Part shown: positions 1 to 13,500 of the stretch, in pieces
Position numbering within the stretch: the stretch's first letter is position 1
Layout: each line of letters opens with the position of its first letter
Origin: Wuchereria bancrofti
Taxonomy: Eukaryota; Nematoda; Chromadorea; Rhabditida; Onchocercidae
Assembly (NCBI GenBank): GCA_005281725.1
Contig: SSBO01000012.1
Coordinates: 7,198,607-7,262,606 of the forward strand
Reading direction: 5' to 3'
DNA length: 64,000 nt
Notes under the pieces: model-generated
What the model saw: the letters and a program-made list of their open reading frames with translations, nothing else
Databases searched by the model: none
What the model was told of the DNA's origin: nothing
Program-made: the position numbers and the translations under genes

Positions 1-915
1 CGAAATGCACTTTCACTTACCCACGTAGAATACCATATACTTTAAGCATTATCTTCCTTAGGCCACACAGAACAAGTAGGATGGAAGCGTAATTTACAAA
101 TTACGACCAAACACAATAGCAGATTTTAGGTTTTTGCACCCGCCAGCTACAGTAATATCAATTTCAAAAAAATTAATGGAGTTTTACGAACGATAGTGTA
201 TTACACAACACATCAATTAAACAAAACAATTACCCCACCAACCTGACTTAACCAAATTAAAGGTAACATAAATAGACAGCCTAGCTATGGTCCACTGCAA
301 CTTCTAGAAGAACTATTTGAATCATATTCACAATTTGCAGACTTGACCGAACAGTTGCTGATGTCACAGCTTTCTTTTCGCTTTTAGTAGAGGAGCTGCT
401 AATACCTCACATATTCTGGAATGCCGAGATATGAACTAGCAATAATATGCAATTATTCAGTACCAGTTGTGATACATTTAGTGTGATAAAATGTCACATG
501 GAAAAGTTTAATGACCCGTTTCATGAATTCCAAGCGATTGTTACAAATAAAGATGCAGTTTAACAGTTTCAAAAATAAACGATCTTGAAAACGACTATGA
601 AAACGAATTTTTTTCTTGATGTCCAGCGAGAAAATAATCTGAAGGCAAGCTGGAGTTAAGAGAAAAATATTTTAAAACAAATCTGGGATCTACCGATGAA
701 GCGTTAGCAGAAAGTAGAGGCAGTGTTTGAAAGAACAGCAATTCTCTTTCACATACAATCGCTAGACATGGAGATATTTCCATCAAGAAATGATAAGCGT
801 CAATGAACTACAAGATAAACGAGTGATACAAAACTAATTCAAGCAACACAATAATTTGGTTCATGTAACACAAAAAAGTGAAGTTTCACAAATAGATGGA
901 AATTTCTTTTCTTGG
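1..915. other. Region downstream of the PI3K regulatory subunit; no gene recognised
   Basis: AT-rich sequence following the stop codon of the minus-strand PI3K subunit gene. It must hold that gene's 3' UTR. The only ORFs are short (63 residues at 595-786 minus), lack splice or family signals and read like chance ORFs. Confidence 0.5.
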
Positions 916-3900
916 TTACAACGTGCCTTTGAAGGCTGGTATTCTGAGTTTGGTATCTAACTGAGCATTGTGTTCCTTCATTGAACAATGACTGTAATAT
1001 CGCACAAAGTCGACCAAAGAGGTAAAAAATAATTTCGTGTTTAGAAATGCATATCCCGACGATTCTGGATGTTTTAAATCTCTATAAAACACATTTCGGA
1101 AGTTTAAACGGAAAACACTAACATACTTTCGCTCCAAAATCTCACTAGTCTTACAGTAATATTATGTTATATTTCGCAGCCAAAGACCGGTCCTTTAATA
1201 ATGCATAAATGAGCTGGAACAATAATGTTGTTCGCAGAACTTAGACAACTAGAAAACAAGTGCTTCTAAAAGACCTTAAACAAGACTAGAATAAAAGTGA
1301 GAGTGGTGTTAGAAAGCTTAGCTGTTTTTTTTTTTTGTATAGAAGAAAGAAAAAACTGGCTAAAACACCACCTGTATTCAATCAGACAGTTAAATATATG
1401 ATTTTCATTTGATATAGTCAGTGCATAGTGACCTGCTTGGGACTGACTAGGACGAATCAAAAATATTCCATTTGAATTATCAGGATTACAGTCCATCAAC
1501 GACCGTATAATTTTAAAAGCACTATCCTGAAAATTTAAGGTTAACTTTAAATTCCAAAATCAAGGAAAAATGCTGAAATGTATACTTAAGAAAAGACCGC
1601 CTACATCTCATTTAAAGCAGATAAAAAGTTTTAGAATAAGTTAAGTGCCTTTGTACAATCAAGCGAAAGAAATCTATCAGGTTGCCATCGCAGTGTTAAC
1701 TGAAGCAGTATTCTTGTCAGTGGTTCTTGTTCCAAGTCAGCCAAAAGCGACACTTCTTGTAACACTTTATCTATTACTGCCTGCGAAACGTTAAGCTGCG
1801 AGAGACGGAAGTGACATGTATCCAATTCTCTGGAATATTTTTTTTTGATCATAACTAAACAATTAAATGGTATAAATAGAGAATATTCTCAGTTGTTTTA
1901 GTTTCTGCAGAGTGAAAATAAAAAAAGTAAGTAATACTAAGAACTTATAGGGGTAGAACAAGAACTACTTGACAAATTCAAGAACATGTAAATAACCAGT
2001 TATTAAAAGAGGAAAATTTTAAATTCTACTTATGGAATTTCCAAAGCTTTGGAGTTAAACCACAATGCAGAGTTTCGTTTTCCCTAATCCTTTTTTCGAT
2101 CGTTTCAATTTGCTCAACCATTTGCTGCTGTTGATAACATATACTTTCCAATCTAAAAAACGTTTTCCTCTTCAAAAGTTGAACACTGTATATTGAAGTG
2201 AACTTGTTTCGCGAAGCAAAAAATATCTTGAGTCCCATAATATCCTTTAATTCTGATTCCAACGATATTGATGAAATATTCAATAAACATCCCAAATGCA
2301 AGAAACTGAACACAACTGACTAATATAAAATTCCACATAGCTTTTAGTGATATAAAAAAACTTTTAGAGCAAACTTTCAGACATAAAGGTGCTGTCTTTT
2401 TAGTACAAGAATGGACATCTTAAACAAAAGTGATGCGTATTATTAACAGCACAACTAACGGCAGTAATTAATGTCAGCAACGAAGGTCGAACAAATACGG
2501 TGTATTAACATCATGCCTTTCATTCATTCATTCATTACTTTATGACCGTAATAAAAGTCGAACACTCCGTCAACAATAGTCTAGAAGACGTCGTGAAAAC
2601 TAGATAAAATGAAACTTTCTGAGCAAATTCGTTTCTCTTGAATGGTATGGTTGCGTTTAATATACGACTGCATCTAAATAATACCAAGAAGATCGCAATG
2701 AAAACCTCTTTTGGCAAACATACCTTCTCTGTTGAGCCTCCTTATTTTTGTTTGCTTGTGCAATTTCGGATTCATCGAATAACAACTGCTTATTGCTGAT
2801 AGGAAAGAAAAATGCTCTAGATGATTGATACAAAAGGAGAAATAACTCAAATTTTAATGGCATTTTAATAAATATGTTTGATGATATGAATTAATGAAAT
2901 TTTTAAACTTGTAATGCACTCATTTCTATACCTACTATTGGTCTTAAATTTTAAAGCGGCTTCTTTATTGGAAATTCTAATTACTAATGTTGGAATAAAA
3001 TATACTACGAAGTCTGATATAAATATAAGCTAAAAAACTTATCTCAATGAATGTGTAACACAGCGGAAATGTGAACAGAAACTCATTCATCACGTTATCT
3101 AAAATCACACAATGAAAAGATCCACCTTTCAAGCAATTCCACTTGTTTCAAGAAAAGTGCGTATGCAGCAGTAAATGCAGCATGTGCTAGTCGCTTCTTT
3201 TTCAATTCTTCTTTTAAAGAATCAAGCTCTGCCGTAATCTTATCATCGTGCCGTATAACGCGCAAATGAGCAGCGTGTAAACCACGTAACTGACAGAGCA
3301 AATGTTCCACACTGCGTAAACCGTCGATAACCTGAACAAAATAAATTTAATCTTGCTGGACAACAAGACACTGAAGTTATTAATCACCATCTATTTGATT
3401 TAATCTCTAGTATCTCTATTTGATTCATAAGCTTCAGAAAAGAGAATGCTAACCCACGAAGTTTGTTGGAAATTTGGTTTACGAAGAGGATAAAGAAGTT
3501 CAGTAGAAAGCTGTCGGTTGTATTCCAACAAGGAATTCCTTCGATAATAATCAATTAATGACACAACTGACTCAAATTTTAACATATCTTCCGTAAAACC
3601 ACAGTGTTCGCCAGCAACGATAATCCTTATTAAACGATTCCTCTACAACATAATTTTCTTCGCCCATAAGACTGGCAACACACTGCCTTTGATTATAACA
3701 CTTCATAAGTCATTCCAAAATCAAAACTGGATGATTGTTGAAGAAAATTTCTAAAAAAGGGAGTGGAATTTCACAACGACCTCATCCTACACCATTTGTG
3801 AAGTTTATCTACAAATAACCATAGCTGTCACGCTGCCACTGCGTAATGATCACAGATAGATTTCAAAGCAATCTGTACATCGCTTATGGAAAACAATTAC

Positions 3901-4526
3901 CCACCAATAGTAACTCATGGTCCATGCTATGCGATAATATCCAAACACTAACAAACAAGAAATGGAATTATAATAAGCTAATACTTTATAACAATAACGG
4001 CAATCTACCAAAAGTCATTTACCAAAAGGAGATAACAGCTGATTAGCAATATTTGTAAAGTTAATTAAGGAAATTGGTGAATGGAATAATTGAAAAACAT
4101 AGCTAATTCATGTAAGCACGTACCTCACCATATCTAAGCGTAAGAGTATAATCTCCTCTAGTTGAAGCATCGCGCACACAAAATGTACCATTTGGACAAT
4201 CCTGAAAAGCATTACATCATTTCCAGTATTTTAGAACTCTTCAACCGCAGTTGCAAACTTGACTGTAAACAGTATACATAATACAGTATTTAGCTCTACC
4301 AGCTAAATACTGTATTGCTCGTACAGGCTTGCCTTTTGTTAACAGTAACCTTACCTTTAAATTTCATCTCACAAGGAAAGAAAAAATCAAATATAGTTTA
4401 AACAGCTTTCCGTAACAAGTCAAAACTTACACATATAGCCGAAGCAATTTCCTCTTTGGAAGCATTCGCCCAATACCATTCTTGTTGTTGCAGACCATGA
4501 GTGCAGTCCTCTTCTTTTTTCTCCAT
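916..4526 (-). CDS. aap-1: PI3-kinase regulatory subunit, p85/AAP-1 type (two SH2 domains)
   Basis: Adapter that binds phosphotyrosine and the catalytic p110 subunit, acting in insulin/IGF signalling at the membrane. Nine exons: 4526-4431, 4201-4124, 3642-3454, 3331-3126, 2795-2724, 2152-2030, 1829-1649, 1526-1372, 1081-916, giving about 421 residues. The N-terminal SH2 starts at EWYWANASKEEI (about residue 16) and has the phosphate-binding arginine in GTFCVRDAS (R42); it ends at NRQLSTELLYPL. The inter-SH2 coiled coil (about 122-300) has the charged heptad-like run DSLKEELKKKRLAHAAF. The C-terminal SH2 has GIFLIRPS (R340) and ends HNAQLDTKLRIPAF. There is no SH3 or BH/RhoGAP domain, as recalled for worm AAP-1. 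The start is chosen because a strong acceptor (TTTTTATCAG) lies 4 bases before the ATG, fitting spliced-leader addition. The intron 1648-1527 is odd: a GT donor at 1656 would give an in-frame stop, whereas a GC donor at 1648 keeps the frame. An undetected 5' exon is possible. Confidence 0.9.
4280..4316. repeat. Perfect 16-base inverted repeat with 5-base loop
   Basis: The arm 4280-4295 (AATACAGTATTTAGCT) is exactly complementary to 4301-4316, separated by CTACC. It lies in the first intron of the PI3K subunit gene and would fold into a stable hairpin in either strand's RNA. Confidence 0.9.
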
Positions 4527-4529
4527 CAC

Positions 4530-4540
4530 GCTGATAAAAA
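4530..4540 (-). promoter_or_regulatory. Candidate spliced-leader trans-splice acceptor of the PI3K subunit gene
   Basis: Read on the minus strand, the acceptor TTTTTATCAG ends at 4531 and is followed by four bases and the start codon. Nematode mRNAs commonly receive the SL1 leader at such a site. It could instead be an ordinary intron acceptor if an upstream exon exists. Confidence 0.45.
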
Positions 4541-7500
4541 GAAAACAAAAAGTTCACTGAACACCATCAAAAAACTACACTGAATGAAATTAAGATTTTA
4601 TAAAGTAGTTTGCAGTACAGACAGTGATGTTAATAGCTTTTTGATAATATAGCAGGACTGAAATTCTACTTCACAACTTAGAGCCGGAATGAGAGTTAAA
4701 CATACCGCCTGGCATTACTAAGTTGTATTCATTTGAGTATTTCCATTTTGAACTTGATTCCGAAAATCTGCATCAAAGAAGCCTTAATTCATTTTCTGCA
4801 TATGTGGAATCGGGCTTCGCCAGTTACTGATAAGTGATGATAAAAGACATATTGAAAAAATTATCACCGTATCCTAGCACCGAAATACAGTAACGAAACT
4901 TAGTAAAATTAACTGCAAATTCTAAAAAAGATACAGCAAACAGCACTACCTGCAAAACATCAACTCCCACAAAACACTTCTCAACAGGCAAGCTACATCC
5001 ACTGATTTGAAGAGACTTCTAAACGCCTGTATTATTGGATGTTATATGTGGCCTTGCAATGAAAATCGTTGATCCACATTTGAAATTGAATGTGGATTAA
5101 ATTTTATTGGGTGACTAATGTGTACACTGAGGTTAGATGGGTTGAATTGTTTGATAGAAGATTTGGCCACGTTTTGTTACAAGGTTGGTATGACAACGAA
5201 AACTGCGTTTTACTCCACTAATAATAGGTTTTATCCCTCGACAGTAACAGTTTTCAAGAAATCTGATTCCAAATTTCTTTTTCAATAAAGAAGCAGGATA
5301 AATGTAAGAAAGTAAACTGGAATAAGATTTAAAGGAAATGACTGGATGGCACAGACAAACCGGTCATTGTGACGAATGGCAGTATTTGTTGTGTGCTTAC
5401 AAATTTTCCAAATGTTGAAAATTCTCTTTTCTTAATTCTTTTGTATTTTAAGGAATGCCAACATCACATCACAAATCAGACAATTAATTTGATTTTTTAT
5501 AACTACGTGGAAATAATCACAGAAAAAGTTTAAAAGAGGTATGCTATCATAGAAGTCGTTCTCACACATTAGTTTCTTGTCGTATATTCCATCTATACAA
5601 TTCTTCCTAAATAATACTCAGTTTTTCTCAGTTATGACAGGTTTTTGACGTCGTTTTCCAGCATTCTCATGAATTTCCAGATTTTCTAGTTATCTTTTCA
5701 CAGCCTAAAAAATGTACTGAGCTTATTCGTGGCTTATCATTCGCATGAAGATTAAGCAGCTTTTATTATGGTATCGCGGAATTCAGAATTAGAAGACAGA
5801 ATATTTGTCAGCATAGGATATACTTAATAGTATTTGGCAAACGGTTTCAACGGACTTATCATGAAATGTTTGAATTAAATCACTGATAATATTTATTACA
5901 CTTCACAGTATGTTTCATAAGCCATGTGCTAAAAGTCTTATTTATTTTGGAGGGCTCGGAGACATAAAGTGAAAGTGAGGAAATAAAACGAGGACTGATT
6001 TTCCCGAATTACTTCTTTCAGTAATTTTGTTTTGTTCAGCTTACAGTATTCTTATAATAATGCTGGTAAGAATGGAGGCAACCATTTACCATGCCCATTT
6101 AAGTCGTCCACACTTCTGATGAGGTTATTAATCAGTAGATGTGTTTAACTGTCACTTTGATAGACTGATTTTCTGTACTGATTTATTCCATTTAATCAGA
6201 AGTATTTCATAAATTTTAACATGTTACCAGATCATAGCATGTTTTTTATAGCTTAGTAACTGTTCCTGTAACTTGCAATCAAATATATAACATTTATATG
6301 ATCATTTTATTCTGCATTAATTCATTTCCTATTTTCTCTTGACTTCTTGTCTTCATAGAATGAGAGAAAAATGTGAAGGCATGATGGCACACATAAGCAA
6401 CAAGACTGTGAAATAAAAATGTTCGAGTACCTTCGTTTGCGATGAATATTCAAAAAATTATTAAAAAGGTAAAATTAAAAAATCATGCGAATACAATGGA
6501 GATTCACATATTGTGTGATGATCTAGAAAGATAAAAAACTTACTGCTTTTTATTTATTGTAACAGTTATGCAGATAAAAGAAAAGATTTGTGAAAGTGAA
6601 AACAATGCATGTTAAAGCATAATTTTGTAAATTTATGCCGTGAGAAATAATTTAAACTATCATGAACGTTATATTTCGACAAATGCGATGAGATTTTTGA
6701 AATTTGTCCTGATGAAAAAAGTTTTTAATGCTGGCAATATGTCTGCGCTGTAATAATAAACTGTTTATTTGCATGGCGAAAATGCAGAAAAAAGGAAACA
6801 TCGAGAAAGTAAGTAAATTCGTCATTCTTGCTCGTGCAAAAATACTTGGCTTTAAAAAGAGACAGGCTTTTCATTTTCTTTTATTATTAAAAGCTATCAA
6901 CAACTTTTTTCATCATGTAGGGAGGGATTCAAAAGTCTATTTGTGATTCGATTATAATGCAATGGAAACTAACATCTCCAAAGATGATGGCTTATGACAT
7001 TATTTTATTATACCAATTGTCATCGAGTTGATACTGCTGTTTTGTGTGACATATTTTACTTGTAAGTGATTATTTTATCTTTTTAGATTTACTTGACAAT
7101 GTTCACCAGTTTGATGCATAAAATGGTGCTTATGCTTCCCACTAAATTGCAATTTTTGGATGTATTATGAGTTATTAATTTTATCACTAATTACGCTTAG
7201 AAGATTCATAAACCGGAATCAGCTGAATAAAATCTTTCACTCATTTAAGCAGAATAATGCAGCTTACTCTGCTTTTACTCTCTCATTATTTGGAGTATTC
7301 TAATCCAACTGAAAACATATTAATTCTTAAACGAATATATTTCTGAAAAGACTTGTAATTCTGGTTTTCTAATAAGTTAATACTTCTATATAGAAAAGCC
7401 AATACAAATTTCGTTTTCAAGTCCATTTGAGAATTTCATGGAACTGATGTAAAAAATATATTTTTGACTTAATTTCAACAAAATTTTTACTAAACAAATG

Positions 7501-10500
7501 TCGATTGCTGAATCACTTACACAAAATCACATGGGTTTTCGTTTTTGTGGCATACTTTTGTCATAACAACTCATGTATGTTATCGCTTACGACTACAGTT
7601 ACTCTGTGATCTTTCCACAACGTTCATTACTGTCAAGTTACCCAAGTAGAGTTGTCAAGTAGAGTAATTAAAGCTAATTATTCAATATATAACCTTCTCA
7701 ATACATTATGTTACGGTCACGTAGAGATTGATGGAGAGTAACATTGGTTTATGTCTCAGAAAAAATATTCCTCCTGGCAAGTTCATGCATGTAAAACTGA
7801 GCGAAAAATTTACAGAGTATTGAAGTGACAATTTATTAAGGTAAAAGTTAGGTAATGAAAGTGGTAATTTCAGCCCAAGTGTTGTGAAGGAAATATGTCA
7901 TTTGTTAAATAATGTAATTTGTTTGTGCGTAATTTTCGATCACCATATGGATCAGTGTAGATTACTGTCCAAATAGTTCAGTTGCAAATATTTATTGAAG
8001 CGTACTACTAGTAATAGACTACTTGCAGAACAATAAGTAAATTATTGCTTCACCAGAATTATGCAGACAATGAAAAAACAGGAGATGTTATTAAGGAACC
8101 TGTGAAAATGAGAGAGTCAGTTTGTCCCATTCGCTTTTAACTAAACTCCCAGTAAATTCATAACAGATAACACTAATAGTAATTTCAGTACGAAATAAAC
8201 CAGCTAATTTAAGTAACATGAAAAATATTGGATTAAAACATACATCGGAGATACAACGAATACCGAGTAATCAAACTCTTACTGCGGTATTATTTAGTTG
8301 ATTAGACTATGACCAGTATGGGATGACAACAGATAAAACCGTAAAAGGTATCTCGGGGAGTGCGCCTTCCTGATATTACAACCAGAGAGTGTTTAATAGG
8401 ACATACATATCTTACAATCTTCGATGTGTTCATTGAGCTTCCTTGCCATCTTTATTGACCACCCATGACGATCTTTGACTTAGTTGTGGCAACATCCTAC
8501 CACTGAAATAGACCACCCAAGAAGTTCTCTCTGCAATGCCTCAATTACTTTGCGGTGATTACATGTGCAAACCGTAGGCGAACGTATGGTACTTCCTCAC
8601 CTCAACATGCGGAACGTTACAGAGAGCTGAGAAACCGTTTTCTTTGTGCGGCTGCTTAAACTGCTATTTGGCTTCGTTTCCCCGTCACCTTGATTAATTA
8701 ATTAAAGTCTCTTGTCAAAAAGATAAAATTCCCCAGTTCAATTTCAGTAAACTAACATTCTTCAATAATAGTGAAAAATCTTTGATTTTCCTGCATTCAA
8801 TATTCAAAATTTTAACTGCTGCATAAATGAAAACTCACATTGCAACGATTTTGCACTTAACAAAACTTTCCTTGCAAGTAGTACAATTATAAACTGGAAA
8901 AGTTGTCGACTGGAATCGATCTCGGAGTGGATCATGTGACAGTCATAAACCTATTAAGCAATTCTTTGCAGTGATTTTCCCTATGTCTGGAAAACAGAGT
9001 TCGAAACTTAAAGTTTAAATGCATTAAAATACAGTAAAAGAAGGCACAGACTAGAAAGGTAATCTCTGTTTACATCAGCGAAAAGTGTTTCAACCCTTAA
9101 AATTTCGATAATTATGTTTTGTCTATAGATCTATCATAGCACAATTTCAATCAATTGAAGAAGTACGAACGGCAGAAATACAACGTTAATAAAATTGATA
9201 AATGGCGTCATGGAAGCATGAAGTTCACCTTACTTTGTACTTTCATTTTTCACTGCACGCCTCAAAAATTCCTTCATAAATTTTACTGTATCTTTTCTAC
9301 ACGCTGTCAATTTTTTTCATAAAAAAATATTAGTATGTTTACAGAAATAAGTCGACGAAGGAAGGGAGTTTAAGGTATAACGAAAGATGCGGGCTTTCTC
9401 TGCTGTCTTATTTAAGCAATTTTCACGAATGTTTAAGGTTTGTCGTTTTTCAAAACATTGTTTTATCTCTTTCAACAATCATTTTTTAATGGAATCTCTC
9501 TTTTTATTCGCTTTTTAAATTCCTTATGATCATTTGACTTCCGGAAGAGATATGTATTATTTGTATTAATCACTTCGGTTCCTTCACTGGTCACTAGAGC
9601 TCTCGTGATCAATACGGCAGTGTTTTATCAGTCCATTCTACTTCTAGTATTTATGATTCCATCGCAACGATTCCACTGTTATATTAACGGTTCTTTACCA
9701 GTCTCAACTGCAGTGGAATGTGTAAAGCATATTTTTTAAAAGCCTACTTAGTAGCCAAGCTCACAGTTAAATTTTAATTACCTAATGAAACGAGAAAAGG
9801 ATACAAATTGTTTTATAAAAACCTTATTCCCCTACCTTGTTATTTCCATCTTTCCTATAAACTTTCTTATTCATTCTAGCTTTTCGCATCTTCCTAATTC
9901 TTTTAAAAATTTTCGAATTTGCTCCAAAACTTAAAGGTTCTGTTTCGGAACGTTTCTTCCTGCTTTATCTTTTGCCACTTCACAATAGCTATTTTTTTAA
10001 CCAAACACATTCCTCGAATTTTTTTTTTCCAATTTGATTAAAATCAATTTCTCTCCCATATCTTATTATCTACATTAAAAATTCTACACATCCCAGACCC
10101 CATAGCAATTACTCTCTTTTTTGGTAAGTTATGCCTGCTAAAGTGACCATCGGTGTTCGTTATGTAGTCTAATCTTCCATTCCTCACCAACTTTATTTGA
10201 ATTATTTCTTTTGTTGGAAGTTTATTATTATAATTTAACATACTTTTTATTTCATCTATTTTATGTTTGCGTTTATGTGATGCAACGATGACCCGTGAAT
10301 GCCATAACAAAAAAGAGATAATAATGTAAGCGGACTCGAAGATGCTGCGACTGATCAGAATACCAGAAATTTGTGATGTGTTATACAGGGAAAGGACTGA
10401 GCATGAAAAGGCTGTGAAGCAGGAAAATCAAGCTATCTCCACAGGTACTGTTACTATATTTCTACTTGAACTGCTACAAAAGGCTAAATTTGACGGTTCA

Positions 10501-13500
10501 GGATTGGTTACAGTTTGATGCGTAATTAAAATCAGTAAAAGTATTTGACATTAAATGCAGAATCTCCCAAGCTACTTGATTAGTAGAGATGGTGATAAGT
10601 TCAATAATCTTCCAGCAGATAATGGGTAAAATTACATTAAAACAAAGTGCAAAATCTCAGTATTAAACGGATAAAGTAAGCACCACAGATTTGTGAAAAG
10701 GTATTCAGCGCAAATTATTCTGATAAAATACACATGAACAAAGACACTTGCAGATCATCTGTGAACCTGATAAGGTCGACCGTGAAGATGCGTTCGACAT
10801 GTGTAGAGACAAGAATATTCGCAGAGCACATGAATTACATCAACACCACGACAAGATCTAATTGCCAGAAAACTTGGTCGATGCTTTGACAAGACCGAAG
10901 TAGAAAAAGCACGCGTAAATACTTGTATAAATAGAAAAGATATGTAATGCTTTCGGGACATATCTAGTATGTCCTAATCTAGCAACCAGTTTTGGCAAAT
11001 GAGCTTTGCTTCTCCCAATCGATATTGTTGTGTCTTGTGGCATCATCCACTGATGCATGCTCAAGTCGAGAACAATTGTATGGAGCTGTTAAGCATTAAA
11101 CCGACCGACTCAAGGCCAAGTTTATCTTCTCTTTAGTCGCTTCATGTTCATTTACAGGTTTGTATCTATCATCAGATACGAGCAACAATTCTAACATTTC
11201 CAGTGGGGGTATAGAAACTACTTTGAGTTATTATTAAGTGTGATCGGTTTAGCAATTATTTGTGACAATATAGTAGCAGAAATTCAGTTTGCCAGCAATC
11301 AATAATTATCTTCTATGAATGTAATATTATTCAAAAAATGGTACTCAACACAGCTTAGACACTTGAGAAGGATTCCATAAATAGATTTCTCGACTGCATA
11401 TATTTTTTTGTACTCTTATGGCCAATGTGAGGAAAATTTGGAGTACTTCAAAACACTATGTCATTCAGAGTGAAGCGCATGATATCAATTTACGAAGCAT
11501 TTCGCAAGCATCACTTCCGACATCTTTGTTCCCAAATCTGAGCAGCACCACAGCACTTCGGAACGTGAAAAGTTTGTCAGGTAAATCAGTTTTCAATACT
11601 ACATTAACATGATATTTCCAACAGCAGTATGAAATGAACCGACTCCATAGTATTTGAACGCATGACAGATATTTGTCTTATGAAGTGTATTTTTGAGGAC
11701 CAGGTAAAGAAGTAGATGTTGAGGCGTAATTTCACGTCATAAACATGACAAATTATTTTCCAACAGCATAATATTGCTTATGCCTCTTTGCGGTAAAATT
11801 TTAATACTACTATATGCTTAGAACATCTTGCATACGGAACATAGCTTTCATGAAAAGTTGCCATCACTTGATGTGAAGACTCTCAACAAGAAATGTGTCT
11901 ACGAAACCATTTTGTAAAACTTTTCACTACGATGGAGAAAAGTTTTATAAAATCGCTTATAGTAAACCTTTTCTTGGTACGAAAGTCATTTGATTTGAAG
12001 TGTTATGCATCACAGATTGTTTCAGACTTGAGTGAAACGTATCGATTAGATTTCTCGCTGGCAGATATTTGAGATGAGAACAGCTACGTGATTCAATTTG
12101 CAGATCAAGATCAGGTTACAGCCAAGCAGCGTAATAGATGCGTTTTTGAATGGCTGGAAGGGGTCGAGAAAAAGGCGTATTTCTTATCTGCGACATAATT
12201 CTATTTTTTATTACTGTCGTTAACTTTAAAGTTGGTCTAAAATACATTTATTTAACACTAAGTAAATGAATGCATTGAATAGTAATAGTGGTAGTGTGCC
12301 TAATCCTCATCACATAAAAGCAATAGCAAACGATTGTTGGGACAATTCATTGATTTCGCAAAAAAATGTAAATGTATTATAAATTTTTTTTTACAGTTCA
12401 TGACTAAATGCGCTATGAATGGATATCCGTACCACTCTCTTATTATTATTGTTACTATTATAGCTGTTCCACTTTCGAGAATCAGTTATTAAGAGATAAT
12501 ATCTAATGTATGAAACAAATGGACAAGTCCAGTTATATTTCATGTGTAAAACTTCCAATTCAATTTTACTAGCGTTGATTTTTTTCTTTTAAGCTATTTT
12601 TTTGTTCAGGAATTCCATCTACAGCCTTTAAAAGTTTGAATTCATAATATGGTACTGATTGAATGGCACTCATTTGTATGAATACACATATATTTTTGGA
12701 CTGTAAGCTCATGTTTAAAAGAAACGAGTCTGGAAAAGTTGTTTTCGAAGTTGTAAAATATACCTTTATGTTTTTTTTCACCAGCTTTTATTGATCAAAA
12801 TGTGGAAGAAATAAACAATTTTTGGTAGATGTTATACTGGAGATCGCTTATACGTTCTAATTTCATTTTAGAAAATTGAGGTTATGGAAGGCACATAAGG
12901 CTTATGACAACGTCAAAATGAGCAAGATCAAATTGACGTGAAGTCAAACTGAGGAGTTTTCATGTCGATAAGAAAAGCTACAGCTGATAAGAATAATCAA
13001 ATTACTTTATGTCCGAAATATCCAAATATCAGCTGAAGTGCCAGAATCGACATCATAAAGAAAATAACAATTCTATATAATCGAGCTTGTTTTCTATTCT
13101 CAGCGCAACTGTACAACGGACAGATTTATTACTGAACTTTCTGATAGTACGCAAGATCCTACCGTTTCAATCATTTCTTTTAATCTACTAGTTAGATTAG
13201 CGGCAATTTATTTGGTTTGGTTTTAGTCCATCTCTACTAGGCAATATTCTTTCTGACTTGTTTAAAACTTTCAAGTAAATGTTCCGCCAAGTTTTCATTA
13301 CGCAGCATATTTTTTAATTGATAAGACAGGACCATTTTTTTCTGTCACTTGAAACTTGTATCCTCCAAGTATTTCAAGTCGGTTTGATTTAAAATAATGG
13401 GTTCGTTTAATAATACGGAAGATCATCTCAAAAGTAGGGTAAAAGCAAACTAAATACAATTACAGGAGAATAATACCATTAAGGATGGAAATTTGTTGTA

